DNA from: Chlorobiota bacterium
GTDB lineage: Bacteria > Bacteroidota > Ignavibacteria > Ignavibacteriales > Ignavibacteriaceae
Reading direction: 5' to 3'
Assembly: GCA_008363265.1 (NCBI GenBank)
Contig: RHKR01000047.1
Coordinates: forward strand, 1-12,872
Length of the DNA: 12,872 bases
Shown: positions 1 through 7,829 of the stretch, piece by piece
Layout: the number at the start of each line of letters is the position of its first letter
How positions within the stretch are numbered: the first letter of the stretch is position 1
Position numbers and translations under genes: made by a program
The notes under the pieces: model-generated
Database searches by the model: none
The model's input: the letters and a program-made list of their open reading frames with translations, nothing else
Told to the model about the DNA's origin: nothing

Positions 1-2
1 CG

Positions 3-149
3 ACGGCGGTGCGATTCTGGTTGCCGAGCAATATTACGAAACACAGGTTTGCAACACTGACCCCCGAAGAATCAGTTCAGAAGATCGAAAACTTCAGGGT
101 TCACTCCGAAAGCAAAGCCAAACCTGAACAAACAAAACCTGCAGGTTGA
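3..149 (+). CDS. 3' end of the gene upstream of nuoJ, probably nuoI (5' end outside window)
   Basis: Reading from base 3, a frame stays open for 48 codons and ends with TGA at 147-149. That stop overlaps the likely nuoJ ATG as TGATG, the usual sign of a coupled operon gene, and this is the main reason for choosing this frame. The C-terminus is hydrophilic and rich in Lys, Glu, Pro and Ala (it ends KPEQTKPAG), like a disordered tail. In most nuo operons the gene before nuoJ is nuoI, the ferredoxin-like subunit carrying two 4Fe-4S clusters. No cluster-binding CxxCxxC motif is visible here, as expected for a tail only. I do not recognise the sequence itself as NuoI. The frame starting at base 2 is also open, to a TGA at 125-127, so the frame choice is not certain. 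Confidence 0.45.
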   Translation, partial: TAVRFWLPSNITKHRFATLTPEESVQKIENFRVHSESKAKPEQTKPAG

Positions 150-649
150 TGATGGAACTTTTTGATCTTTTCTTTTATGTTTTTGCCGCAATCATTGTAG
201 TCTCAGGTGCAGTTACTGTTCTGAACAAGAACCTTATCTACTCTGCATTCGCACTTTTGATCCTTCTTAGCGGAGTGGCGGTGATGTTCTTTCTGCTTGG
301 AGCAGAATTCCTTGCAATGGTTCAGATACTGATCTACGTTGGTGGCATTATGATACTTGTTGTTTTCGGTATCATGCTTACAGGGCAGATTAAATCTGTA
401 CCGGTGCGTGAGAATTTCGTTTTCCTGCTCATCGCTTCGGTTGTGAGCGGATTGCTGTGCGGGTTACTCGTAACAGGTATCACCTCAAGACCTGCTCAGA
501 TACTGGAATCAGCGATCAATTCGACTCCGGTCAAGGAACTCGGAACAATTCTGATCAACAAATATTACTTAATTTTTGGCATACTTGGTGTTCTTCTGCT
601 GGTGATCTTGATCGCCGCAGCCGGTATGGCACGTAACAACAGAGAATAG
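149..649 (+). CDS. nuoJ: NADH-quinone oxidoreductase subunit J
   Basis: NuoJ is a small integral membrane subunit of respiratory complex I. It sits between the quinone site and the antiporter-like subunits and belongs to the hydrophilic axis that carries the proton-pumping conformational change. About five hydrophobic segments are visible over 166 residues, the usual NuoJ length. The hallmark central stretch EFLAMVQILIYVGGIMILVV (about residues 50-70) is the pi-bulge TM3 region of this family. Three starts are possible: TTG at 146, ATG at 149 and ATG at 152. I chose ATG 149 because it overlaps the TGA (147-149) of the preceding gene. There is no strong Shine-Dalgarno, so translational coupling is likely. 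nuoK follows after 2 nt. Confidence 0.95.
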   Translation: MMELFDLFFYVFAAIIVVSGAVTVLNKNLIYSAFALLILLSGVAVMFFLLGAEFLAMVQILIYVGGIMILVVFGIMLTGQIKSVPVRENFVFLLIASVVSGLLCGLLVTGITSRPAQILESAINSTPVKELGTILINKYYLIFGILGVLLLVILIAAAGMARNNRE

Positions 650-651
650 TT

Positions 652-957
652 ATGGTTGGACTAAATCACTTTCTTGTGCTTTCAGCAGTTCTCTTCTGTC
701 TTGGGTTGTTCGGTGTGGTTACCAGAAAGAATGCGATCACCGTATTGATGGGACTCGAGATGATCCTCAATGCGGCCTCGCTTAATTTCGTCGCCATATC
801 ACGTTATATGGCTGACGCCGCAAACGGACAGGTGATCTCGCTCTTTATAATTGTTCTTGCAGCCTCAGAAGCCGCGATCGCGCTCGCCATCGTTCTGAAT
901 CTCTACAAGAACTTCTATAATGTCAATATTGATGAAATTAATACTCTAAAAGAATAG
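652..957 (+). CDS. nuoK: NADH-quinone oxidoreductase subunit K
   Basis: NuoK is a three-helix membrane subunit of complex I, homologous to MrpC, that passes protons or charge between NuoJ and NuoN. The 101-residue length is standard. Two buried glutamates characterise the family, and both are present: Glu36 in LMGLEMILNA and Glu73 in the ASEAAIALAIVL segment (E36 and E72 in E. coli). The three hydrophobic helices cover about residues 5-23, 28-50 and 60-88, followed by a short polar tail. The gene starts 2 nt after the nuoJ TAG and ends 3 nt before nuoL. With no room for an independent ribosome-binding site, it is probably translated by coupling from nuoJ. Confidence 0.97.
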   Translation: MVGLNHFLVLSAVLFCLGLFGVVTRKNAITVLMGLEMILNAASLNFVAISRYMADAANGQVISLFIIVLAASEAAIALAIVLNLYKNFYNVNIDEINTLKE

Positions 958-960
958 CTA

Positions 961-2882
961 ATGAATACACAGCTCACCATCTTTCAGGTACTCATAATCC
1001 TGCTGCCTCTTTTCGGTTTCGTTTTAGCCGTTTTGGCGCCAAAGCAGATGAAAAAAATGTATGTTGCAGAAGTCAGCATCATGTTTGTTTCATTCCTGCT
1101 TGCCGGATTTCTCTTTTTCACCAAAGTACTCAGTCATTCAGATGAATTGATCAGGTACAGCTTCACACTTTTCTCACTGCCGCTCGGCGGGGAAAATTTT
1201 GAATTCCTGGTTGACCTCACCATGGACAACATGACAGTTACTCTCCTTTTCATGGTGACACTGATCAGTTTCCTGGTGCATTTTTTCTCGCTCGAATATA
1301 TGCACGATGAGCCTCTGAAAAACCGGTATTTTGCTTACCTCGGTCTTTTCACATTCTCAATGCTCGGGCTAGTCAGTACCGGCAGCATTATGTTCATCTA
1401 TATTTTCTGGGAATTGGTTGGTCTGTCATCTTACCTGCTGATCGGATTCTGGGGATACAAGGATGAAGCCGCCTCGGCATGCAGCAAGGCCTTCATCACC
1501 AACAGGGTTGGCGATTTTGGCTTCTTCCTCGGCATACTGATGCTCTTCATTACTTACCGCAGTTTCGACCTGTTCTTCATTTTCGGTGAAGTGGCGAAAG
1601 GCCAATACCCCTACGGCAGTGAACTTTGGCTGACCATTACAGGACTTCTTCTTTTTGCAGGAGCGATGGGTAAATCGGCACAGTTCCCGCTCCATGTCTG
1701 GTTGCCGGATGCGATGGCAGGTCCTACACCTGTTAGCGCGCTTATCCACGCTGCCACCATGGTCGCTGCGGGTGTTTACATGATTGTACGGCTCTTCCCT
1801 ATCTTCACAGAAGGCGCGTTCCTTACGATCGGTCTGATCGGTGGTTTTTCAGCTCTTATGGCCGCCACGATCGCTCTTACTCAGCTGGACATCAAGAAAA
1901 TTCTTGCTTATTCAACTGTAAGCCAGCTGGGTCTTATGGTTCTCGCTGTCGGTGTCGGAGCTTATCAGGCAGCGATCATTCACCTGATGTTCCACGCTTT
2001 CTTTAAAGCCGGTCTCTTCCTTGGATCAGGCGCGATCATCCACGCCACACATTCACAGGATATCATGGACATGGGCGGTCTGCGTAAAAAGATGCCTGTA
2101 ACATTTTACACCACGCTGATCTACTCTCTGGCTCTTGTCGGATTCCCTCTTACGATCGGTTTCCTCAGCAAGGAGATGATACTTACCTCGTCACTGGTGC
2201 TCGGCAACATTTCAGGGAATTACATCTATTTTATTTTCGTGGTGCTTACAAGCACGCTGACATCATTCTACATTTTCAGATATATCTTCCTGATCTTCTT
2301 CGGTGAGCCGAGAAATCATCATGCGTATGAGCATGCACACGATTTCAATATCTTTATTAAATTGCCGCTGATCCTGTTGGCAGCACTTTGCTTCTTTTTC
2401 CTGTTCACATTCAATCCGATCACACTTCACGGTTCTTATGTAACCGAAGTTCTGTTCAGGTTTCCAAATATACTCCTTCCACAGGATGTTACATTCGGAT
2501 TCCTCTCTTCCGCCGCTAAAGAAACGATATACACGGAAGAATACATGCACACCATGCATTCTTCAGAGCTTGCCGCGATGCTCACCTCGGCAGTTATCAT
2601 TCTAATCGGTATCGGGTCGGCATGGTATATGTACATGAAGAAAAAGCTCCTTCCGAAAGTGCCCGAAGGATTCCTCGGAAAGCTCTACATCTTTTCGCAG
2701 AAGAAGTGGTATATGCCGGGTTCGACAAATATGTTGTCGATGGACTCGTAAATCTGGTTGCCTGGATCAACGGTGTGCTCAGCATGTTCGTAAGGAAATT
2801 CCAGACCGGAAAGGTTCAGACATATGTCACCCTTGCAATGGTCTTCATAGTAATTTTTGTTATGTATATTTTTTCTAACTAA
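961..2882 (+). CDS. nuoL: NADH-quinone oxidoreductase subunit L, reading frame interrupted near its 3' end
   Basis: NuoL is the distal antiporter-like proton pump of complex I. Its core is intact: the TM5 glutamate Glu151 (FIYIFWELVGLSSY), the TM7 lysine Lys238 (GAMGKSAQFPLHVWLPDA) and the TM12 lysine Lys404 (GFLSKEMIL). The starting frame ends at TAA 2749-2751, giving 596 aa with an untypical end (PGSTNMLSMDS). The expected continuation, GFDKYVVDGLVNLVAW, then a final TM helix (YVTLAMVFIVIFVMYIF), lies in the -1 frame and ends at 2882. Joining the frames at about 2715-2721 gives about 640 aa, normal for NuoL. One base missing in CCGGG (2716-2720) would restore the frame. A sequence error, a true mutation and programmed frameshifting all remain possible. 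Without the join, the protein lacks the end of the lateral helix region and its terminal anchor. nuoM follows 20 nt later. Confidence 0.9.
2722..2740 (+). other. Stem-loop next to the nuoL frame disruption
   Basis: TCGACAA (2722-2728) and TTGTCGA (2734-2740) form a perfect 7-bp inverted repeat around a 5-nt loop (ATATG). It lies just 3' of the point where the nuoL frame must change (2707-2721). A hairpin downstream of a slip site can stimulate -1 frameshifting, but this one begins immediately after the possible slip codon GGT (2719-2721), closer than the usual 5-9 nt spacer. No canonical X-XXY-YYZ heptamer is present. It may be chance. Confidence 0.4.
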
Positions 2883-2902
2883 AGAAACCGGAAGAATATA
2901 AA

Positions 2903-4486
2903 ATGTCAAATTTCCCGTATCTTTCAGTACTGACCTTCTTACCCCTTATCGCGGCACTCGGTTTGATCTTTGTGCCGGCACAGAAGAAGAACACGATCAG
3001 ATACACTGCCCTCTTCGTGGTGATTGTTCAGGTGATCCTGACCGCCGTGGTTTGGCTTGGATTCAACTACAATCTGACAGGTATAAATAAATTAGAAGGC
3101 TATCAATTCGTTGAAAAATTCACCTGGATATACATGACGGGTCTCCCGATCTTTGACACGTTCAAGGTTGATTATTTCATGGCAATTGATGGTCTAAGCC
3201 TTCCAATGGTAATCCTCAGTTCGATCATCGCTTTCATTGCGACAGTCTCTTCATGGAACATTGAAGACTCAACACACAAACCGGAATCGAGTAAAGGCTA
3301 TTTTATTCTCCTCCTCCTCCTCAATACCGGAACAATGGGTGTGTTCGTTGCCCTTGATTTCTTCCTGTTCTATATCTTTTGGGAACTGGTGCTGCTTCCG
3401 ATGTACTTCCTTATCGGAATCTGGGGCGGCCCGCGCAGAGAATATGCAGCGATAAAATTCTTTATCTATACACTTGCAGGCTCTGTCCTTATCCTTCTGG
3501 CGATAATCGGTCTCTATCTGAGTGTTCAGGAAAACATCGATGGGGTCAAGGTCCATACATTCAACATGCTTGCCATGATGGATAAAACCAATTTCACTCA
3601 AGACGGAATGATGTCGCTCCTGAATCCCGATAATTTCAGATTTCTGGCATTTTTGGGTCTCTTCATCGGTTTCGCGATCAAAATCCCTCTTTTCCCGTTC
3701 CACACATGGCTTCCCGATGCTCACGTTGAGGCGCCGACACCAATATCCGTTATACTTGCGGGTGTACTCCTCAAAATGGGTGGATATGCTATTCTTCGCA
3801 TAATCTATCCGATTTTCCCGGAGCAAGTTCAGGAGTGGGCATACTGGATAGCTTTCCTCGGTATGATAAATATTGTTTATGGAGCTTTCTGCGCCCTCGG
3901 TCAGAAAGACTTCAAGAAACTGATAGCCTATTCATCAGTTTCACACATGGGATTCGTGGTACTCGGTATCGCGGCGTTTAACGAGTTCGGACTCGCAGGC
4001 GGCGTTCTTCAGATGTTCAATCACGGTACTGTAACCGCAATGCTCTTCCTTATAGTGGGTGTGATCTATGAAAGAACTCACAAAAGAGGTCTTGATGATT
4101 TCGGTGGACTTGCTTCGCAGGTTCCAATGTACACCGGTGTGGTTACTCTGGCCTTCTTCGCGGCTTTCGGTCTTCCGGGTCTCAGTTCCTTCGTTTCGGA
4201 GCTTATGATCTTCATTGGGGCCTTCAGTTCTGAAGGCATAAGGGTTCTCACCGTTATATCTGCGATCGGTATTGTGATGGGAGCTGTCTACATGCTTCGC
4301 GCTCTTCAGAAGATATTCCTTGGTCAGATCAAAGAAGAACATAAAGGACTCACAGACCTCACGGTCAGGGAGTATATCATGTTCGTCCCGCTCGGTATAA
4401 TTGTGATCATCTTCGGTATCTACCCTACTCCGATGCTGGATATCATGAACAAGACCATCAGTAACCTTCTAGCTGCAATTCAGTAA
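2903..4486 (+). CDS. nuoM: NADH-quinone oxidoreductase subunit M
   Basis: NuoM is the middle antiporter-like proton-pumping subunit of complex I. The 527 residues form about 14 membrane helices. The family's channel residues are present: Glu161 in YIFWELVLLPMYFLIGIWGG, Lys260 in FAIKIPLFPFHTWLPDAHVE, and Glu433 in SSFVSELMIF. The last is the TM12 position where NuoM characteristically has Glu while NuoL and NuoN have Lys, which fixes the subunit identity. The HVEAPTPISVILAGVLLKMGGY stretch after the Lys is also typical. A Shine-Dalgarno-like GGAAG (2890-2894) lies 8 nt before the ATG, so this gene can be initiated on its own, unlike nuoK and nuoL. nuoN follows after 21 nt. Confidence 0.97.
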   Translation: MSNFPYLSVLTFLPLIAALGLIFVPAQKKNTIRYTALFVVIVQVILTAVVWLGFNYNLTGINKLEGYQFVEKFTWIYMTGLPIFDTFKVDYFMAIDGLSLPMVILSSIIAFIATVSSWNIEDSTHKPESSKGYFILLLLLNTGTMGVFVALDFFLFYIFWELVLLPMYFLIGIWGGPRREYAAIKFFIYTLAGSVLILLAIIGLYLSVQENIDGVKVHTFNMLAMMDKTNFTQDGMMSLLNPDNFRFLAFLGLFIGFAIKIPLFPFHTWLPDAHVEAPTPISVILAGVLLKMGGYAILRIIYPIFPEQVQEWAYWIAFLGMINIVYGAFCALGQKDFKKLIAYSSVSHMGFVVLGIAAFNEFGLAGGVLQMFNHGTVTAMLFLIVGVIYERTHKRGLDDFGGLASQVPMYTGVVTLAFFAAFGLPGLSSFVSELMIFIGAFSSEGIRVLTVISAIGIVMGAVYMLRALQKIFLGQIKEEHKGLTDLTVREYIMFVPLGIIVIIFGIYPTPMLDIMNKTISNLLAAIQ

Positions 4487-4507
4487 TCAGGACGGAAAGT
4501 TAAGGAT

Positions 4508-5995
4508 ATGATTAATCAAATGAATTTTCTGGCTACTCTGGTCCCTGAATATATCATTATATTCTTCCTGATGGTCATAGTTTTCATGGATATGAGCAAG
4601 GATGAGGTTGCAGCCAAAATTCCACTCGTGGCCATGTCAGGACTTCTGCTGGCTCTGCTCACCAATGTTTTTATGGCACCGGGTCTCTACGGTACAGAGA
4701 AGATCACTGACCCGGCTACTATATTCGTGAATGACGGATTTGCATTTATCTTCAAGTTCATGATCCTCGCTTCGTCATTGATCATGGTGTATTTCTTCAG
4801 GCATGATGGCGAAATAAATGCATACAAAAGCAGACGTGGTGAATTCTACACTCTTTTCTATTCGATGGTTCTCGGCATGCTTCTGCTCGCGTCTGCCAAC
4901 GACCTTATAGCGGTATATGTCGCACTTGAAGTGTTGTCTCTGCCATCATACATTGCTGCAGGATTCTTGAAGACTGACAAACGAAGCAGTGAAGCTTCAC
5001 TCAAGTACCTCCTTTTTGGTTCCGTGGCTTCGGGTGTAATGCTTTTCGGTATTTCATTGCTCTATCTCGGTGTCGGCTCCACTTCATTCAAAGCCATAGT
5101 TGGACTTGGCAACGTCATGCCGTTTGATGTCCTCACCATTCTCTCGATCATTTTTATCATCGGAGGTTTTGGTTACAAGATATCGATGGTACCTTTTCAC
5201 TTTTGGGCACCGGATGTTTTCGAAGGTTCACCGGTTTCGGTCACAACATTTCTTTCTGTCTCATCCAAGATTGCGGGTGTTGCCGTATTTGTGAGATTCG
5301 TCGTTGGTTCAATGTCACCGGAAATGAAGAATACAGAAGTTCTCGGCTTCGGGTTCAATATTGTGACTCTACTCGTCTTTCTTTCGATAATGACAATGAC
5401 CGTCGGAAACCTCACAGCCATATTCCAGAACAATATGAAAAGGCTGCTTGCCTATTCAAGCATCGGGCATATCGGTTTTATCGTGGCTGCAATGGCTGCC
5501 AACAGTGAGAACGGGTTAATTGCCATCAGTTCTTATTTGCTGGTATATACTCTGATGAATTTCGGTGCTTTCCTCGTGATACTCTTGATCAAGGCCAGAA
5601 TCGGATCAGAGGATATCAGGGACTACAAAGGATTGGGCTATAAACTACCATTCCTGTCTGTGATGATGGTTATCTTCATGGTTTCACTCGCGGGTCTTCC
5701 TCCCACGGCAGGATTCTGGGCGAAATTCTACGTGTTTACCGCCTTGATGGAATCGAAACTTTATCTTGTGGCCTTCGCCGCGATATTTAATACTGTTATC
5801 GCAGTTTTCTACTACTTTAGAATACTTAAGACCCTCTATTTCGAAAAAAGCGATAATGCTGAAGTTCTGCCCGTCCTTTCCGGCGGAAACAAAACTGTTC
5901 TTCTCATCCTGGGTTTACCCCTCCTTATTCTGGGTATTTATTTCTCTCCTGTCGTCGAATTCGCCCGGGAGACTTTGAAAATAGCCGGCTTTTAG
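4508..5995 (+). CDS. nuoN: NADH-quinone oxidoreductase subunit N
   Basis: NuoN is the antiporter-like subunit closest to the quinone module of complex I. Its 495 residues form about 14 helices. Visible channel residues are Glu141 (YVALEVLSLPSYIAAGF), Lys224 (GYKISMVPFHFWAPDVFEGSP) and Lys406 in TM12 (PPTAGFWAKFYVF). The FHFWAPDVYEG-type motif and the GLPPTAGFWAKF motif are specific to NuoN. A GGAAAG stretch (4494-4499) lies about 8 nt before ATG 4508; an in-frame ATG at 4520 is a less likely alternative. It is the last nuo gene visible here. No terminator follows: the TAG (5993-5995) is 15 nt before the cysteine desulfurase ATG, so transcription probably continues. Confidence 0.97.
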   Translation: MINQMNFLATLVPEYIIIFFLMVIVFMDMSKDEVAAKIPLVAMSGLLLALLTNVFMAPGLYGTEKITDPATIFVNDGFAFIFKFMILASSLIMVYFFRHDGEINAYKSRRGEFYTLFYSMVLGMLLLASANDLIAVYVALEVLSLPSYIAAGFLKTDKRSSEASLKYLLFGSVASGVMLFGISLLYLGVGSTSFKAIVGLGNVMPFDVLTILSIIFIIGGFGYKISMVPFHFWAPDVFEGSPVSVTTFLSVSSKIAGVAVFVRFVVGSMSPEMKNTEVLGFGFNIVTLLVFLSIMTMTVGNLTAIFQNNMKRLLAYSSIGHIGFIVAAMAANSENGLIAISSYLLVYTLMNFGAFLVILLIKARIGSEDIRDYKGLGYKLPFLSVMMVIFMVSLAGLPPTAGFWAKFYVFTALMESKLYLVAFAAIFNTVIAVFYYFRILKTLYFEKSDNAEVLPVLSGGNKTVLLILGLPLLILGIYFSPVVEFARETLKIAGF

Positions 5996-6001
5996 ATATT
6001 T

Positions 6002-6039
6002 TCGAGGTAGATGAATACAGAAAAGTTTATCTACCTCGA
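6002..6039 (+). promoter_or_regulatory. Hairpin burying the Shine-Dalgarno and start codon of the desulfurase gene
   Basis: TCGAGGTAGAT (6002-6012) is a perfect reverse complement of ATCTACCTCGA (6029-6039). The pairing extends inward through 6013-6016 with 6025-6028 (G-U, A-U, A-U, U-G), giving a 15-bp stem and an 8-nt loop (6017-6024). The left arm contains the Shine-Dalgarno GAGG (6004-6007) and the first two bases of the ATG (6011-6013). The right arm is coding sequence for IYLD. In mRNA this would block initiation. The left arm starts 7 nt after the nuoN stop, so a ribosome finishing nuoN would open it. The pairing is seen directly; control by coupling is inferred. An RNA thermometer or protein-bound operator would look similar. 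Confidence 0.6.
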
Positions 6040-7153
6040 TAACAATTCCACGACCAGACTCGATCCCAAGGTTTTTGAAGCCATGGTGCCGTATTTTAAT
6101 GACATCTACGGTAACAGCGGTTCACCTAATCCTAATGGAATTGCTGCAGCTGCCGCAATTGAACACGCCCGGAACAGTATTAAATCGATTTTCAACATTC
6201 CTGACGGCGAGGTACTCTTCTCCCCTTCTTCCACTGTGAGTATTAACGTTGCCATCGCGGGTATTGCCTTTTCATGTTACCCGGGAAAAAATCACCTTAT
6301 TACTCAAACGACGGAACATCCTGCTGTTTTAGAAACGATGAAATATCTCTCCTCTCTGGGGTTCGAGGTTACGATCCTTGCGGTCGACAGGCTTGGTTAC
6401 ATCGATCCGGAAAAGCTCAAAACAAGCATTACAGAGAAAACCATCCTTGTCTCACTTATGGCCGCGAACAATGAGATAGGTACACTCCAGCCGCTTGAAG
6501 AGGCCGGGAGAATATGCTCTGAAAGAGGTGTCTACCTCCATTCAGATGTCACGCAGGCAGCCGGTCGTTATGAGATTAACGCAAACAGTCTGCATCTTGA
6601 TCTTATCTCCGGAGGAGGACACAAAATTCATGGTCCGAAAGGGATCGGTTATCTCGCGGTAAGAGACAGTAACCTGATAAACAGAATCATACCTTTGTAC
6701 CATGGCGGAGGTCAGGAGCATGCCCTGTTTCCCGGAACTTTAAACGTACCTTTGATTGTTGGTTTAAGTGAAGCACTTTCAGTCGCTCATGGGATGAAAG
6801 ACTCTGAAAACGCTCTTTTGAAACGGTTTTCGAATATATTCCAACAGATATTAGGAGACAAAGGCATAGAATTCGACATCAATGGGCCCGCTGACCGTTT
6901 GGCGAACAACTTAAGCATCGTTTTTAAGGGAATTGCTTCTTCTCGGATGCTGAGCGGTATCAGACAGGTTGCATTTTCAGCCGGTTCTGCTTGCTCCGCG
7001 GGTTCTGAAAGCCATGTCCTCAAGGCAATTGGCCTATCCCATAGTGAGATAAATTCAACACTTCGATTCGGTTTCAGCCGTTTTAACACTGAGAGCGAAG
7101 TGGTTCAAGCTGCAGAGATCATCGCAAATTTTATTAAAACAGAGAGAAAATAA
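6011..7153 (+). CDS. Cysteine desulfurase, IscS/NifS family
   Basis: This is a PLP-dependent enzyme that takes sulfur from L-cysteine as a persulfide for Fe-S cluster assembly. The 380-residue length is standard. The N-terminal motif YLDNNSTT, His103 (TTEHPAVLE), NNEIGT, Asp179 and Gln182 (HSDVTQ), the Schiff-base Lys205 (GGGHKIHGPKG) and the catalytic Cys328 (SAGSACSAGSESHVL) are all present, so it should be active. Oddities relative to E. coli IscS as I recall it: Val76 instead of Glu in the TES motif, Gly202 instead of the phosphate-contacting Ser, Phe240 instead of Arg before PGTLNV, and a Cys loop about two residues shorter (no EP before the SHVL). These could mark a divergent subtype. 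GAGG lies just before the ATG but inside a hairpin. No iscU scaffold gene is nearby. The TAA overlaps the next ATG by one base. Confidence 0.93.
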   Translation: MNTEKFIYLDNNSTTRLDPKVFEAMVPYFNDIYGNSGSPNPNGIAAAAAIEHARNSIKSIFNIPDGEVLFSPSSTVSINVAIAGIAFSCYPGKNHLITQTTEHPAVLETMKYLSSLGFEVTILAVDRLGYIDPEKLKTSITEKTILVSLMAANNEIGTLQPLEEAGRICSERGVYLHSDVTQAAGRYEINANSLHLDLISGGGHKIHGPKGIGYLAVRDSNLINRIIPLYHGGGQEHALFPGTLNVPLIVGLSEALSVAHGMKDSENALLKRFSNIFQQILGDKGIEFDINGPADRLANNLSIVFKGIASSRMLSGIRQVAFSAGSACSAGSESHVLKAIGLSHSEINSTLRFGFSRFNTESEVVQAAEIIANFIKTERK

Positions 7154-7464
7154 TGAACGAAGCCTATAACCTGTTGGTGAATGAAAAGGAAAAATTTCTT
7201 CACTTCTTCAAACACAGATTCCCTGTTTTTCACAACTCGAACGTATTTTACCGCGATATTGAATATTCAGTCAGATATTATCTGGAATCAAGAAACGTTA
7301 AGCTCAATACCAACACACTCATTAAAGTGACGGGAGAATTGATCAGATATTTTGAGACAAATACGATATTCGTATATATGAGCCCAAAAACGTGGATGAT
7401 TAACTACCCAGAGTTTGTAACAGCACCCCCGGTTGTGGAGACTGAAGCCGGCGTAACAAAATAA
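7153..7464 (+). CDS. Unrecognised 103-aa protein between desulfurase and A-type carrier
   Basis: I do not recognise a family. The protein is soluble-looking, has no cysteine, and is rich in Phe, Tyr, Asn, Lys and Arg. A central part (about residues 33-68, RDIEYSVRYYLESRNVKL onward) looks helical, and the C-terminus (VTAPPVVETEAGVTK) looks disordered. There is no signal peptide or membrane helix. Its ATG overlaps the desulfurase TAA (TAATG), and the A-type carrier begins 14 nt after its TAA. That tight placement makes it very probably a real, co-translated gene and suggests an accessory role in sulfur transfer or cluster delivery, for example as a partner or regulator of the desulfurase. That role is inferred from position only. 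Confidence 0.75.
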   Translation: MNEAYNLLVNEKEKFLHFFKHRFPVFHNSNVFYRDIEYSVRYYLESRNVKLNTNTLIKVTGELIRYFETNTIFVYMSPKTWMINYPEFVTAPPVVETEAGVTK

Positions 7465-7478
7465 ATCAAGGAGATTGA

Positions 7479-7829
7479 ATGAGCATGAACCAGGTTGAGC
7501 AGGAAATTTTGATCACTGAAAAAGCTGCCAGGCAGATCATAAAAATAATGGAAGAGAACTCTGTCACCCCCGGCAGCGGTTTGAGGGTTGGAGTAAAAGG
7601 TGGCGGCTGTTCAGGTCTTTCTTACACCATGAATTTCGTAAATGAACCGAACGATGCTGATACAATCATCGAAGACAAGGGTGTCAGGCTCTTTGTCGAT
7701 CCAAAAAGTTTATTCTATCTGATGGGTACCCAGCTTGACTTCTCCGATGGCCTGAATGGAAAAGGCTTTACCTTCGATAATCCCAACGCATCCAAAACCT
7801 GCGGTTGTGGCCAATCGTTCGGAGTATAA
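7479..7829 (+). CDS. A-type iron-sulfur carrier (IscA/SufA/HesB family)
   Basis: A-type carriers bind iron or a Fe-S cluster and hand it to target apoproteins. The 116-residue HesB fold is complete. The three conserved cysteines are present: Cys44 in the VGVKGGGCSGLSYTM motif, and Cys108 and Cys110 in the C-terminal TCGCGQSF motif. The start has the best Shine-Dalgarno in the cluster: AAGGAG (7468-7473), 5 nt before ATG 7479; the second ATG at 7485 is a possible but less well spaced start. The sequence alone does not separate IscA, SufA and ErpA. Its TAA is followed directly by the ATG of the superoxide dismutase gene, with no spacer. Confidence 0.95.
   Translation: MSMNQVEQEILITEKAARQIIKIMEENSVTPGSGLRVGVKGGGCSGLSYTMNFVNEPNDADTIIEDKGVRLFVDPKSLFYLMGTQLDFSDGLNGKGFTFDNPNASKTCGCGQSFGV

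Noticed and set aside
2695..2725. Canonical -1 slippery heptamer (X-XXY-YYZ) at the nuoL frame change
   Set aside because: No heptamer of this form is in the nuoL frame in this stretch. Only a weaker GGT-to-GGG re-pairing is possible, so programmed frameshifting is kept as a possibility and not called.
2622..2882. Separate 86-aa gene starting at the ATG at 2622
   Set aside because: Its first 30 residues are a shadow of nuoL. Only the part after about 2721 makes sense, and it is the displaced NuoL C-terminus, so it is treated as part of nuoL.
3269..3826. Long minus-strand open frame (185 codons) inside nuoM
   Set aside because: It is antisense to a highly conserved nuoM region, has a charged low-likelihood composition, and has no ribosome-binding site or family match.
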